From: Blastobasis lacticolella
Taxonomy: Eukaryota; Arthropoda; Insecta; Lepidoptera; Blastobasidae
Assembly: GCA_905147135.1 (NCBI GenBank)
Contig: LR990051.1
Span: forward strand, 15,467,115 to 15,531,114
Reading direction: 5' to 3'
Length of the DNA stretch: 64,000 bases
Made by a program: the position numbers and the translations under genes. The stretch's first letter is position 1; every line of letters starts with the position of its first letter. Of this stretch, positions 44,151 through 56,399 are shown piece by piece. The notes under the pieces were generated by a model that had not been told where the DNA came from, did not search any database, and saw nothing but the letters and a program-made list of their open reading frames with translations.

Positions 44151-45990
44151 TGTTATCAGTAATTTACTAGCGTTGAGTACCTTCTCAAAGATAAGCTCGG
44201 ATGAAGTTTTCAATCAATCAATCAATATTTATTTCAGGCAAAAACACATACATTAAAATAAGATGTTTTAGCATGAAGAACAAAAATTATTTCAGTATCT
44301 TTAAAAATAGGCAAGATAATGAACATCTGACAATACTAGACAGAGAGTCAAAGCCCCTTTTCGCCATTTAAAATGTATGTATTATATGATAAGATCCGGG
44401 TTGTGGGAGGAACTGCTATTTCTTTTTTATTTTCTTCATTTTTAAACGGATTTTCATTTCCGATTAATTTTTTTTTCGTATTATAACTATTTGCTTGCTA
44501 TTTATATATCTTGATATTTATAAATATGGTATGGTATATTCCAGTTATTTTCATATGATATATGACAATAAATATATTATTAAGTTCCAGGCTACCACAC
44601 TATTACACCGTGTATTCTAGTTTGTAAGTGTCTACAACATCTACATGTCGCAGGTACCACATGGATATGTGGTAGCAGCATAAAACTTTCTTTATTCATA
44701 TTATCTGTAGCCCATTCGCCTAGAAGCCACTATAATAGTTCCTAAGGTAGTTTAGCACTTATCATTAGTACTATATAGTACTATATAAAACAATGTTACA
44801 ACAAACTTGCTTATAGAAATGTTCAAAGCAAATCAGTCTTCGTAACAACAACTTGTCATTGCACAGTATCTAGCTATAACTAGCAATATAAACTCAAATT
44901 AAATATTTTATTATATTTTTATCACATTTTTTTTGCATTTTTTTCCTTTACAGTAAGTCTGCCTTATAATTATATACATCAAACAAATCGAGACAATTTC
45001 TATAGTAAATAGTCCACCCTTGTACTATTTTGTGCATAAAGTATTAAATTAATTAATAAATCAATAAGTTAGGCGTGTGACGTATGGTTTGGAATCATCT
45101 GTGGGTAAAATTAACACTTTCAAAGTCGCATTGATCATCCTAGAAACGTTTTCATCCTTACAATCCTGTTAGGTACTAATAAAATCACAGTGAATAAATA
45201 AATAACACCAAATTTGGTGAAAATCATCCATTACGCAATGGAAAATTGCTACTTAAAAAATTCCTATTTCTAGCCTAGCTATTATATTATTATAATTATA
45301 CTATTAGTGTACAATAAAGAGTAAAATAAATAAATATACTGGCTTAGTACAATATATTAGTCATTCATCAATATGTCAGTATAGATTTCTATATATTTTT
45401 AGTAGATAACAATTCGTGTAAAAATTTCAGGCACACTTTTCAAATAAATTCTTAATTGCAACATGTATGACGTTCAACAGCTTAAATTTATAATGGCATC
45501 AGTTTCTATGTTAAAATTACTTAAATTCTATCTGTCCAACCAGTACAAGACAGTAAACAATACACATCGGATAGTTTCTCTTTTACTTTTACTTACACGA
45601 ATGTTACAGAGCCGAACACAAATTAATGTTAAATTTTAATGTTCGTAAAAATGTAATAAACAAAATAATATATGCTTGGGCAAATTCCTATTTAGCCCCA
45701 AAGTTAGTAAAGCTTGTGTTATGGGTGTTAGATTATAAACTCCATGGGGCGGGGATTTTGGAAAACGTAGCTATGGCAGTGTTATAGAGGTAGGCAACGC
45801 ATTGGCGATACTCTTGGTGTTACTAATGTCTATACCGTACATGTTTCGCTACCGTATGACAAAAAAAAACGACTAACTGATAAACTATATAAATACTGTA
45901 ATTAATGAGTTGTTGAAAACAAATAGTTTTTTAAGACTATGTGCATTATATCAGTTATATCCGTACTCACAGGGTGTGTACGTTGGCCAC
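44151..45990. other. Array unit 2: AT-rich block with SINE-B and R3 relics
   Basis: Matches 37526-39060. SINE-B relic at 45665-45740, R3 relic at 45775-45865. A CAATCAATCAAT run at 44212 marks the left part. No gene. Confidence 0.65.
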
Positions 45991-45994
45991 TAAA

Positions 45995-46310
45995 CATCAT
46001 GTGATGTATTTCACTTACATAATGGAGCGCGGTGTGGTCCTATTGGTGGGGTAATCCCGGTAGGGATAATGCCGGTGGGGGTATACCTAGTGGGGGTATA
46101 CCTAGTGGGGTTAATTCCCTGGGACTCATTCTATCATCTGATTCGATATTTATCGTCATGTGATCTATGTCACTTACATTATGGAGCGCAGTGTGGTCTG
46201 ATTGGTGGGGTAATCCCCTGGGACTCATTCTATCATCTAACTCGATATTTATCGTCATGTGATCTATATCACTTACATTATGAGGCGCGGTGTGGTCCGA
46301 TTGGGGTAAA
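45995..46310 (-). repeat. Array unit 2: minisatellite, about 3 units
   Basis: GTGTGGTCC at about 46030, 46191 and 46286; same unit as unit 1 with inner deletions. Confidence 0.75.
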
Positions 46311-46439
46311 AAAAATAAAAATAAAAATTCAATACAATAGGTATTTAGTATAAATAATATAGAATAAAATAAAATATAAAAATAAACAAGAATAAAATTT
46401 AAATTATAATTTAAAAAATTAAATCAAAAGTCAGTAAAA

Positions 46440-47520
46440 TAATTATACGGGTACTAAACAGTATTCACCGTACAATTTAATTTGTTCACCGTCTCTTTGT
46501 CCCCATTTAATCCTCTGCTGTACATTAGAACCAATAATACAATGTGACTTAATCATAATCTTATCTATATTATATCTATTAATAATGGATAGATAGATCC
46601 GACCATCCTACATCGTAGTCGCCCCACACGGGCGACCGTGTTACGCCGCACTAGTTGCGACACAGTGGTCTAACCACCGGTGCACCCCGATCGCATCTCT
46701 CACGTACGAGTAAGTCCCGGAGTTCGCTCCCAGCAGCTTGAGGTTGGAGCACACCAAAGCAAGCACCAGTCTCCGGATGCACGCTGAAATGCGAATGGCT
46801 GCCAGTCTATCGCTATCACACTCGACGACCGTCACTGCTGGGAATGCCTACCTACGCCACAGTATCGCTAAGCCTCCATACGGACGCCCGCGCAGTACAC
46901 CAGCCGACGTATCCACCGATGACTTCGCCGTACAACCAAACTTTTCATTAATCTCCAGTGATCCATGGGGTAGGGAATTGGGGAACCGCATTATATCTTT
47001 ATCCGTAGGTTTATGGTAAACATCAGCTGTTGGCGAACCGAGCTCCGCGGCGCGGGCGGCCAGTACCTGCGTTTGCGGTGATACCAACCTGTTTCGGTGC
47101 ACGGCTGCGCCGGTGGTGGTGAGTGCTGCTGCACTCGACGACGACTCGATCTCGCGCCGTGAATGATGTCCGTGCGCTGCGTATTGTTACGTTCGCATTG
47201 AATGTCGCTAGCATTGTTACTATTCGGAAACAGATAGGGAAATTTTAATTTGTTGCATCTTCGTTTTGAGATAGGTGTTATCCTTTAAAAGACGCATCAC
47301 ATCGACGTGGTCAAACGACACGGGTGGCAATTTATTTAAATTCTTAGCCACAAAAGATAGCTGCATCGCGGGATCACTTTCTTTCATAACTTTATTCACT
47401 TTTCTTAATTATATATATCCTTGACGTCTTTCATAGATTTGTCTTCACCCTTCCGTGTAACTAGACGTAATGAGCTCTCGATGGATTCGTAAGCCACTGC
47501 TTTTCCATTTTTAATTTCAC
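46440..47520 (-). pseudogene. Array unit 2: LINE ORF1 part and endonuclease scrap
   Basis: Same structure as 39664-40740, with the same endonuclease deletion: VVECDSDRLAAIRI near 46820 joins a C-terminal scrap (LLGANSGTYSYVRDAIGVHR, then WLDHCVATSAA, 46641-46740). The ORF1 segment near 47100-47500 has more frameshifts than in unit 1. Confidence 0.7.
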
Positions 47521-47559
47521 TGTCTGAAAAGTTCGTCGCACATGCTCGTCAATAACGTC

Positions 47560-48253
47560 AATTTTATTTTAAGGAAATGGTAAGAGCGGTCTCCAAAACG
47601 AACCTTTAGCGCTAACATTTCAGTTCAAAGTCTGCATAATTTTTTTTAAATGGAAACGATTCAGTTAATTTAGTTTTCCACTTACTCCATGTGCATCGTA
47701 CTTTGGAGAGGCTTTGGTACCAAGTTTTAGCTAACCCAATGAGCTTTGGAAGGGCGCAATGTATTATTTCGCGCTCGTTCCAATTATAAATTTCCGTATA
47801 CTCTTCTACTATACCTATCCAATATACTCTCTTCTATGAAACTCTTCTACTATACAACTGTTTGGGTTTTGGACAATGGGTCAAATTCCGGAACGACATT
47901 ATTAACAGACGATAACTTATGATTTTTGTTAATGTCTTTAAACATATTCCTAAAATGCAAAAGCATATTTTATCGTATCTAGCCCTATCACAATTTTCAG
48001 AACAAGATGAACTACCAAGTATTTTAGCTACCTGTCTAATACTTTTGGTAGGGTCAGCGGTAAAGGATTTGCTCATCAGTGCGAACATTGTATTCTCTGA
48101 CGTTGACTCTCGGCTCTTGAAAGTGTAGGTTGCCAGTTTCCCGTTAAAGCCGGCAAGTTCTCGCAAAAGTCTGGTGACTGGGTAGTCGTCGGTTGGAATA
48201 ACGATGCTGATAAATTCTACGCGCTTCACGCGCACTTGAGTTAGCACGTCCAT
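47560..48253 (-). pseudogene. Array unit 2: gypsy gag remnant
   Basis: MDVLTQVRVKRVEFISIVIP, GFNGKLATYTFKSRESTSEN and ADPTKSIRQVAKILGSSSC (48253-47970), then frame-shifted NVVPEFDPLSKTQTV and ALPKLIGLAKTWYQSLSK (about 47740). The ATG at 48253 may be the real beginning of this frame, but the upstream gag part in unit 3 suggests it is internal. Confidence 0.7.
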
Positions 48254-49160
48254 ATGCCATTAAAATGTCCGCGTAAATGAAGTCATTATACACCACCGTA
48301 AACAACAAAATTAGTAAAATATTAACTAAACGACTGATAATAAAGTGAAGTGAAGTCAACGGAAATAAGCGTAAGCGCAAGGAGCACGTAAGATTGCGCA
48401 ATTGCAGATTGATCTAAAAAAGGGATTCTTTTATTCATGCAATTGAGATGTAAGTCCCTGCGGTGCTCCAAAAGTGAAAGAGAGAAAATATACGTGCCGC
48501 ATAGAGTTAAAGAAAGTGAAGATAGCCATTATGACTGAGCAAGAATTTAAAAAATCTACCTGCTCTATGTCACCATCCCAAAAGTAAGCCGTCACATTAT
48601 TTTCAAGTGTGCATTGAAAAATTTCGCAAAACATGTAACTTTCAATTAATTAAAAAGATATAATAACTCTGGTTACGAAAAATATTTCGTTCGTTCGAAA
48701 ATTTTTTTTTTTACTTTTTTATAGGTTTGGGGATCCATAACATTGTTTCTAGCAACCTGCAACAAATATTAACTTTTTAAGGACCTACCATTCTTTAAAA
48801 TTCTAATATAAAACAATTTTTAGACCTAGCTATGAAAAAGTTATAGATGTTCAAAGTACGAAAGTGGCGAAATTTCAAAAAATTTAAAAAAAATCCTATA
48901 AAAGTTTTATGACCAGGATTTTTTTTTATTGGCTGAACAGGTAGGAGACGACCCCACCTACCCCCCATTTTCGTATGTTCAACGATCTGCCGAACACCCC
49001 AAAACTAAATTGCAAGTAGTGTACCGCTTCCAATTTATAATGAATAAGTTAAAACCGCATCACACACTGAATTTAAGTTTGAAAATACTTGCTAAGTTCC
49101 AAAACCGAAAAAGAACCCAAGTGTTTGACAATACAAAAACCCGAAAAATATTCTGAGTGT
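48254..49160. other. Array spacer between unit 2 gag and unit 3 pol
   Basis: Parallel to 41729-42740, without coding motifs; about 100 bp shorter. Confidence 0.6.
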
Positions 49161-51120
49161 TAAAATAAAGCACTTATAAAAAATCGGAGACTGGTTGAAG
49201 AAGACCATCGTCATTCTTTTGCAAAAGGATTCCCGCTATCCCAATCGTACAGGCATTCGTGTGTAACTGGGTTTCGGCTTGTGGATTGTATAGTGCAAGA
49301 ACAGGCCGCTCAGAGAGAATACCTTTCATATTATCGAATGCCGACTGTTGTTTATTCGTCCACTACCATTTAGCATTTTTTCTTAAAAAATCCGTCAGTG
49401 GTTGTGCTATTATCGCAAAATTCTTGACGAATCTTCTAAAAAAATTGGCAATTCCGATAAAACGATGTACCTCGTGCTGATTTTTAGGTATATCAAACTT
49501 ACTAACACAATCAGTTTTTCAACTCCCTGGGCGTATTCCAGACGCACCTACTTTAAACCCAAGAAAATCAATTGACTCAAAACAAAAGTTACACTTTGCA
49601 AGTGTCAACCCTCCAGTTCGTAATAATTCTAGTACCTCTTTTAACCTTATAATACCCTCATTAAAATCATGTGCGGGTATTAAAATATTGTCCATGTAAA
49701 CAATTGCATATTTAATTGTTGCGCTGGCTAAAACTTTGTTTATAGTGCGTTGAAATACGGACGGTGCGTTAACGAGGCCAAACGGCATACGTAAATATTC
49801 GTACTGGCCGCCGGGAGTGACAAAAGCAATTTTCTATGTGGATTGTTCAGCTATAGGGATTTGATAGTAACCCGATGCTAGATCCAACGTAATAAACAAT
49901 GAATTTCCGGCAAGCATATCAAGCTGATCTTCCACGCGGGTGACAGGATAGTGATTACTTACTGTTCCTGAATTTAATGCTCGAAAATTCAGAATTGTTT
50001 TTTCGAGGACAATGTTAGAATCTCTCTTGTCCTTTCCCATATCTTAAACTAGTGCTATCTCCGAGTGTGACATTCTGTAAGGACGGTAAACAACAGGTTC
50101 GGAATCCTTTAGATTTATAGTCATTTCCGTGACATTAGTTAACCTAAATCGCTTAAACCTTCCGAAAAACAGTCTTTATATCGAATCAATTGATTGCGTG
50201 ATATTTGTTTTTGGTCATTCGTAATTACGTCTCCGCAATGGATATAATCTTTCAGGTTTCCATTCATATTTAACTGGCACACGTTTTTAATGTGATTATT
50301 TACACAATGAGCAGCTTTCCAATAGGTATCTAAAGCATTTCTTATCACTCGCTAGATGGCGCCCCAATAATTTTGGTAATCGTAGATTGCTTGAAATATA
50401 TACTTATCAATCACTGGATCATGCTGGAACATATCAATACATTTCAACAATTTTAGAGGTTTTAATAAATAATTCCAAAAAAAACATCAATTTGATTGAG
50501 TCATTTCGTTTCATGGACGCTAGGATCAAGAATTAACGTAATTCAAATATAAAAGGTTTGTATTATAATGGAACATAGTGCCTACTTACATAAATAATTA
50601 TTTTACAAATCTTTTAACCTTCAAAAGCTGTGTTTACGTTAATAAACATTTCATTTTTAAGTTTAGTATTAGTTTGCTGCATGAAATAAATGCCACCATC
50701 ATACAGATTAAAAAAAGATTACCAAAATTGTAGGATCACCATCTATTGATGCTTTTTGAAACCAACTGATAATACGTACTGGAAACTCCTTATTGGCGCG
50801 CGTAATTAAGGATTTTTTAAGGAAATGTAACACACCTGTTGAAAAGTTTTGGATTTCGGTTGACTGGTAGATAAGGCTACTTTGGCTTTTAGTCCGCCAA
50901 TGTACCTTTAGTGCATAAGGTTTTAATAAATAAATAAATTATCAGGCTACCGGACCCGTCTTTAAGTTCATGCTTGGCAATAAATAATATTCCATACCGT
51001 TTCTACCCCTTAATGAACCAGCTACATGGATACGGCCTGAATAAGGAACATTTGAACACACCGGCACCGCTTTTATTTCATCGGGTTTAATGTGTAGGTA
51101 CGTCATATTTTGTTGTCATA
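49161..51120 (-). pseudogene. Array unit 3: mag-like gypsy pol, interrupted
   Basis: RT motifs at 49834-50040 (LNSGTVSNHYPVTRVEDQL, FITLDLASGYYQIPIAEQST) and 49519-49788 (MPFGLVNAPSVFQRTI, VYMDNILIPAHDF). The catalytic box reads YMDN instead of YMDD, so this copy cannot be active. The protease-end block is at about 50990-51060. A 477-bp MITE-like insertion (50313-50789) separates linker and protease regions. Confidence 0.8.
50313..50789. mobile_element. MITE-like insertion R4 in unit 3 pol
   Basis: The undisturbed site is visible in unit 2 (CACACAATTGGCGCGC near 43908). The insert has long imperfect inverted ends: TTTCCAATAGGTATC, CTAGATGGCGCC and AATTTTGGTAATC on the left against the inverse of GATTACCAAAATT, CATCTATTGATG and ACGTACTGGAAA on the right. 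The target duplication is only about 2 bp (AT). A related left half is at 61020-61310. Confidence 0.65.
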
Positions 51121-51129
51121 AGTAATTTA

Positions 51130-53150
51130 CTAGCGTCAAGTACCTTCTCAAAGATAAGCTCGGATGAAGTTTTCAATCAATCAATCAATATTTATTTCAG
51201 GCAAAAACACATACATTAAAATAAGATGTTTTAGCATGAAGCACAAAAATTATTTCAGTATCTTTAAAAATAGGCAAGATAATGAACATCTGACAATACT
51301 AGACAGAGAGTCAAAGCCCCTTTTCGCCATTCAAAATGTATGTATGATATGATAAGATCCGTTTTGTGGGAGGAATTGCTACTTCTTTTTTAACTCTTTC
51401 ATTTTTGAACGGAATTTCATTTCTAATAATTATTTTTGTCGTATTATAGGTATTTTCTTGCTATTTATATATCTTGATTTTTATTAATATGGTATGGTAT
51501 ATTGCAGTTATTTTCATATTATATATGAAAATAAATATATATTAAGTTCCAGGCTACCACCCTATTACATCGTGTATTCTAGGCCTAACTAAGACTCAAA
51601 ATAGTTTGTATATGTGGTTGTATGTGTGTAAAATTCGTCCACATTACCACATATACATGTCGTAGGTATCACATGGATATGTGGTAACGGCATAAAACTT
51701 TCTTTATTCATATTATCTGTAGCCCATTCGCCTAGAAGTCACTATAATAGTTTCTAAGGTAGTTTAGCACTTATAATTAGTACTATATAGTACTATATAA
51801 AACAATGTTACAACAAACTTGCTTATAGAAATGTTCAAAGCAAAATAGTCTTCGTAACAACCACTTGTCATTGCACAGTATCTAGCTAATCATCATCACA
51901 ACCCGTAAACAGTCCACTGCAGGACTTAGGGCCTCTCCCACGAAAGGGGAGGTTATTGCCATAATCTCCACGCTTGGCAGGCGGGTTAGAGATCGCAGTG
52001 TTTAAATATAATAATGGAAAATGCTGCTGCCCATCTTCCAGACTACGGAGACTCTCTTGATCTTTTGCCTCGAAAACATTAGTCGCCTTGTACGACACCC
52101 AAGAGTGTAAGGGGTTGGTGCTATTCTACTCTGCCGGACACCACACCTCTCATCTAGCTAATACTAGCAATAAAAACTCAAATTAAATATTTTTATTATA
52201 TTTTTATTACAATTTTTATGCACTTTTTTCCTTTACAGTATGTCTGCCTTATAATTATATACATCAAACAAATCGAGACAATTTCTATGGTAAATAAGTT
52301 AGGCGTGTGACGTATGGTTTGGAAGCATCTTTGGGTAAAATTAACACTTTCAATGTCGTATTGATCATCCTAGAAACGTTTTTTATTCTTACAATCCTAT
52401 TAGGTACTAATAAAATTACAGTGAATAAATAAAAAATAACACCAAATTTGGTGAAAATCATCCATTACGCAATGGAAAATGGCTACTTAAAAAAAATCTC
52501 ATTTGTAGCCTGGCTATTACATAATCATAATTATACTAATAATATACAATAAAGAGTAAAATAAATAAATATACTGGCTTAGTACAATATATTAGTCATT
52601 CATCAATATGTCAGTAACGATTTCTATAAATTTTTAGTAGATAACAATTCGTGTAAATATTTCAGGTACACTTTTCAAATAAATTCTGAATTGCAACATT
52701 TATGACGTTCAACAGCTTAAATTTATAATGAAAGGCAGGAAGTTATATGTTAAAATTACTTAAATTCTATCTCTTTAACCAGTAAAAGACAGTAAACAAT
52801 ACACATCGGCTAGTTTATCTATTACTTTTACTCACGCGAGTGTTACAATGACAAACACAAATTAATGTCCGCTAAGAATGTAATAAACAAAATAATATAT
52901 GATTGGGCAAATTCCCACAGCGCAATCTAGCCCCAAAGTTAGTAAAGCTTGTGTTATGGGTGTTAGATTATAAACTCCATGGGGCGGCGATTTGGGAAAA
53001 CGTAGCTATGGCAGTGTTATAGAGGTGGGCAACGCATTGGTGATACTCTTGGTGTTGCTAATATCTATAGGCAGTGGTGACCATTTTCCATCAGGCCACT
53101 TTCATGTTTGGCTACCGTATCACAAAAAATAAAAATAATAATAAACTAAA
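51130..53150. other. Array unit 3: AT-rich block with SINE-B and R3 relics
   Basis: Matches 37526-39060 and 44151-45990, with an extra retroposon at 51891-52151. SINE-B relic at 52900-52975, R3 relic at 53000-53130. No gene. Confidence 0.65.
51891..52151 (-). mobile_element. LINE-derived retroposon (R2) with 11-bp target duplication
   Basis: 261 bp absent from units 1 and 2. Direct repeats ATCTAGCTAAT at 51880-51890 and 52152-52162. On the minus strand it ends with a GTGATGATG tail. Same family as 16010-16254. The length of the duplication and the simple tail show target-primed reverse transcription. Confidence 0.85.
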
Positions 53151-53239
53151 TGATAAACTACATAAATAATGTAATAAATGAGTTGTTGAAAATAAATAGC
53201 ATTTTTAGCCTATGTGCATTATATCAGTTATATTCGTAC

Positions 53240-54600
53240 TCACAGAGTGTGTACGTTGGCCCGTACTTGCTGTGATCTATCGGTTTTTAGGTAGTAATCC
53301 CAGTGGGAGTAATCCCGGTGGGGGTATTCCCAGTGGGGGTAATCCCGGTGAGGGTATACCCAGTGGGGTTAATCCCCTAGGTTTAAGTCTATCGTATAAC
53401 TCGTCACTAAACATCATGTGATCTATGTCTCTTACATAATGGAGCGCTGTGTGGTCCGATTAGTGGGGTAATCAGGGAGGGTGTATACCCAGTGGGGGTA
53501 ATCCCATGGGACTCATTCTATCATCTAACTCGATATTTATCGTCATGTGATCTATGTCACTTACATTATGGAGCGCGGTGTGGTCCGATAGGTGGGGTAA
53601 TCCCGGTGGGGGTATACCCAGTGGGGGTAATCCCTGGGACTCATTCTATCATCTAACTCGATATTTATCGTCATGTGATCTATGTCACTTACAATATGGA
53701 GCGCGGTGTGGTCCGATTGGTGGGGTAATCCCAGTGTGGGTATACCCGGTGGGGGTTATCCCTGGGACTCATTCTATCATCTAACTCGATATTCATCGTA
53801 ATGTGATCTATGTCACTTACATTATGGAGCGCGGTGTTGTCGGATTGGTGGGGTAATCCCGGTGGGGGTAATTCCCTGGGACTCATACTATCATCTAACT
53901 CGTCATTCATCGTCATGTGATCTATGTCACTTACATTATGGAGCACGGTGTGGTCCGATTGGTGGGGTTATCCCGGTGGGGGTAATTCCCTGGGACTCAT
54001 TCTATCATCTAAATCGTTATTCATCGTCATGTGATCTATGTCACTTACATTATGGAGCGCGGTGTGGTCCGATTGGTGGGGTTATCCCGGTGGGGGTAAT
54101 TCCCTGGGACTCATTCTATCATCTAAATCGTTATTCATCGTCATGTGATCTATGTCACTTACATTATGGAGCGCGGTGTGGTCCGATTGGTGTGGTTATC
54201 CCGGTGGGGGTATACCCAGTGAGGGTAATTCCCTGAGACTCATTCTATCATCTAAATCGTTATTCATCGTCATGTGATCTATGTCACTTACATTATGGAG
54301 CGCGTTGTGGTCCGATTGGTGGGTAATCCCGGTGGTAATCCTATCCTAATACCCGGGGGGTAATCCGGGTATACCAAGTGGGGTAATCCCCTGGGATTAA
54401 GTCTATCGTAAAACTCGTCACTAAACATCACTTGATTTATGTCACTTACATAATGGCGGTGTGGTCCGATTGGTGGAATATACCCAGTGGGGGTAATCCC
54501 CTGGGACTCATTCTATCATCTAACTCTTCATTCATCGTCATGTGATCTATGTCACTTACATTATGGAGCGCGGTGTGGTCCGATAGGGGTAAAAAAAAAG
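53240..54600 (-). repeat. Array unit 3: expanded minisatellite, about 11 units
   Basis: GTGTGGTCCGAT or a variant at 53449, 53579, 53706, 53834, 53948, 54062, 54176, 54306, 54454 and 54573. Spacing 114-148 bp; three neighbours are exactly 114 bp (38 codons). The plus frame 53862-54236 gives HLHYGARCGPIGGVIPVGVI repeats, the minus frame SDHTALHNVSDIDHMTMN repeats. Confidence 0.85.
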
Positions 54601-54717
54601 ACATTTAATACAATAGGTATTTAGTGTAAATAATATAGAATCAAATAAAATATAAAAGTAAAATAGAATTAAATATAAATTTGAATTTAAAAAATAAATT
54701 AAATGTCAATAAAATAA

Positions 54718-55357
54718 TTAAATAGGTACTAAACAGTATTCACCGTACAATTTAATTTGTTCAGCGTCTCTTTGTCCCCATTTAATCCTGTGCTGTATAT
54801 TAGAACCAATATAACAATGTGACTTAATCATAATCTTATCTATATTGAACCCTATTAATAATGGATAGTGATCTGACCATCCTACATCGTATTCGACCCA
54901 CACACGGGCGACCGTGTTACGCCGCACTAGTTGCGACACAGTGGTCCAACCACCGGTGCGCCCCGTTCGCATCACTCACGTACGTGTATGTCCCGGAGTT
55001 CCCTCCCAGCAGCTTGAGGTCGGCGCACACCAAAGCATTTTTGTTATAAAAAGAAGTCAGTTCGTCACCAAAACCAGTCTCCGAATGCGCGTTGAAATCA
55101 CCAACGAAGAAGGCAGTTTCCAAGTCGGCATCTTCGATCAAAGCCATTGTGTTTGTCAGGCAGTCTGTAAATTCGGGAAGGTTCTTTTCTTGATCTGTCG
55201 GCATGTACACATCTACCAAAAGTAGCTGTCGGCCGTTTCCAAGGTCTATGCGAATGGCTGCCAGTCTATCGCTATCACACTCGACGACGACGAGTATAAA
55301 CCAAATTTCGACTTGTGTCGTAAGCTTTGAGTTCATCGTTCGCGTCTTGTTCGACAA
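54718..55357 (-). pseudogene. Array unit 3: LINE endonuclease domain
   Basis: The most complete copy. VVVECDSDRLAAIRIDLGNG, LLLVDVYMPTD, FFVGDFNAHSETGFG (GDFN box), LLGGNSGTYTYVSDANGAHR then WLDHCVATSAA on 54917-55357, a frameshift, and VARVWVEYDVGWSDHYPLLI (SDH box) on 54718-54975. This is the apurinic-type endonuclease fold of a LINE ORF2. RT is absent. At its start it joins gag in the LTTQVEIWF region, without a LINE start, so it is a fragment captured in gag. Confidence 0.8.
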
Positions 55358-55359
55358 AA

Positions 55360-55945
55360 CCTGGCGTGTGGCTGTAAAGCTTTTGGGCCTCAGCGTAACG
55401 GACTTTCGACTATGTGCGGTCGTTGAAATGCTGAATAGCTTTCAAAATATGTAAGTATCGATCAGGCGTCTTAGGAACAGAAGGATTAAAGGAACCTTTA
55501 AGAACCAGAAGGTTTAAAATTTAGTTGTTATAGAACTAGCAAAGTCTTTGTCAACTTGTGCAGTGGAAGCATCTGGAATGTCTTCGATCGCACTCGGACA
55601 AAGAGACAAAATGTCGTCGTTATACTCGGACGGTCTGTTTGACAAACCGTTATTTTTACAGTGATTGCAAGAACAATTAGCTTGACGCTGTTATGTCAGC
55701 TGGGTCACCTGTTTGGTCAGTTCCTCCAGCGCTTTGGAGCGTCATTTTCGTTTGCCCTCCCTTTTCTTTTCGCGGCGGCGGCGATTGCTGCGAGATGGAT
55801 TCAGCGGCGCGCTTGAAGAATTCGGGTCCGAGCTGGAGTCACGGCTGCTGCTGTCGCTCGACGAACTTGCCGGTTTCTTGTATCGTTTTTGGGTACCAGA
55901 TGACCCTGGTACCGGGCTTCTCCGAGCATCATCGCGAGACTGCAT
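55360..55945 (-). pseudogene. Array unit 3: gypsy gag N-terminus (Ser/Arg-rich)
   Basis: MQSRDDARRSPVPGSSGTQK opens at 55945. A serine-rich run and a basic run (NRRRREKKREGKRK) follow, a stop, then SKALEELTKQVTQLT, and after more breaks ILKAIQHFNDRTHSRKS near 55430. This order (Ser/Arg tract, helix with leucines, then the ILxxIQHFN word) is what I know from mag-like gypsy gag of Lepidoptera. The frame at 55713-56144 on the plus strand is a shadow. Confidence 0.65.
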
Positions 55946-56399
55946 TCATAACAAAAACATTTTTTTTTCAAATGAACGAGTCGTTAAGTATTTACCAAAC
56001 ATAATTTTACGTAAAACACTGATTTATAAATTAAACTTACACCTGGGTGCAATGCAAGACACAACACACGATTCAACAGTGATTAAACCAAAATATGATT
56101 TGTACAAATCAGTAACAAAAGCTTTCGATTTCAAAGTTGTGTAAAACTACCTTCCAAAAAAAAAAATAATTATAAATAGCAACTCGAACGGCAATACACA
56201 CGATTTTAAAAATACTACCATCGCAAAAAAAAAATTAAAATAGAAATTCGAACGGCAATACAATTTATAAATCGGAAGCTAGAATCAGCAAAAAGTATAC
56301 TCACATTTTTCGGAAGCAAAGTTAACTTACTCAAACGTTGTAAACAGCTGGAAGGCCACCCAAGCGGCTCGCGAATCTTGATTTTGTATGATTTTACGT
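55946..56399 (-). other. Leader of the gypsy element (between primer site and gag)
   Basis: Non-coding; two direct repeats CTCGAACGGCAATACA at about 56183 and 56248. Confidence 0.5.

Noticed and set aside
55693..56144. Plus-strand frames of 103 and 143 codons
   Set aside because: Antisense to the Ser/Arg-rich gag start; codon pattern follows the minus strand.
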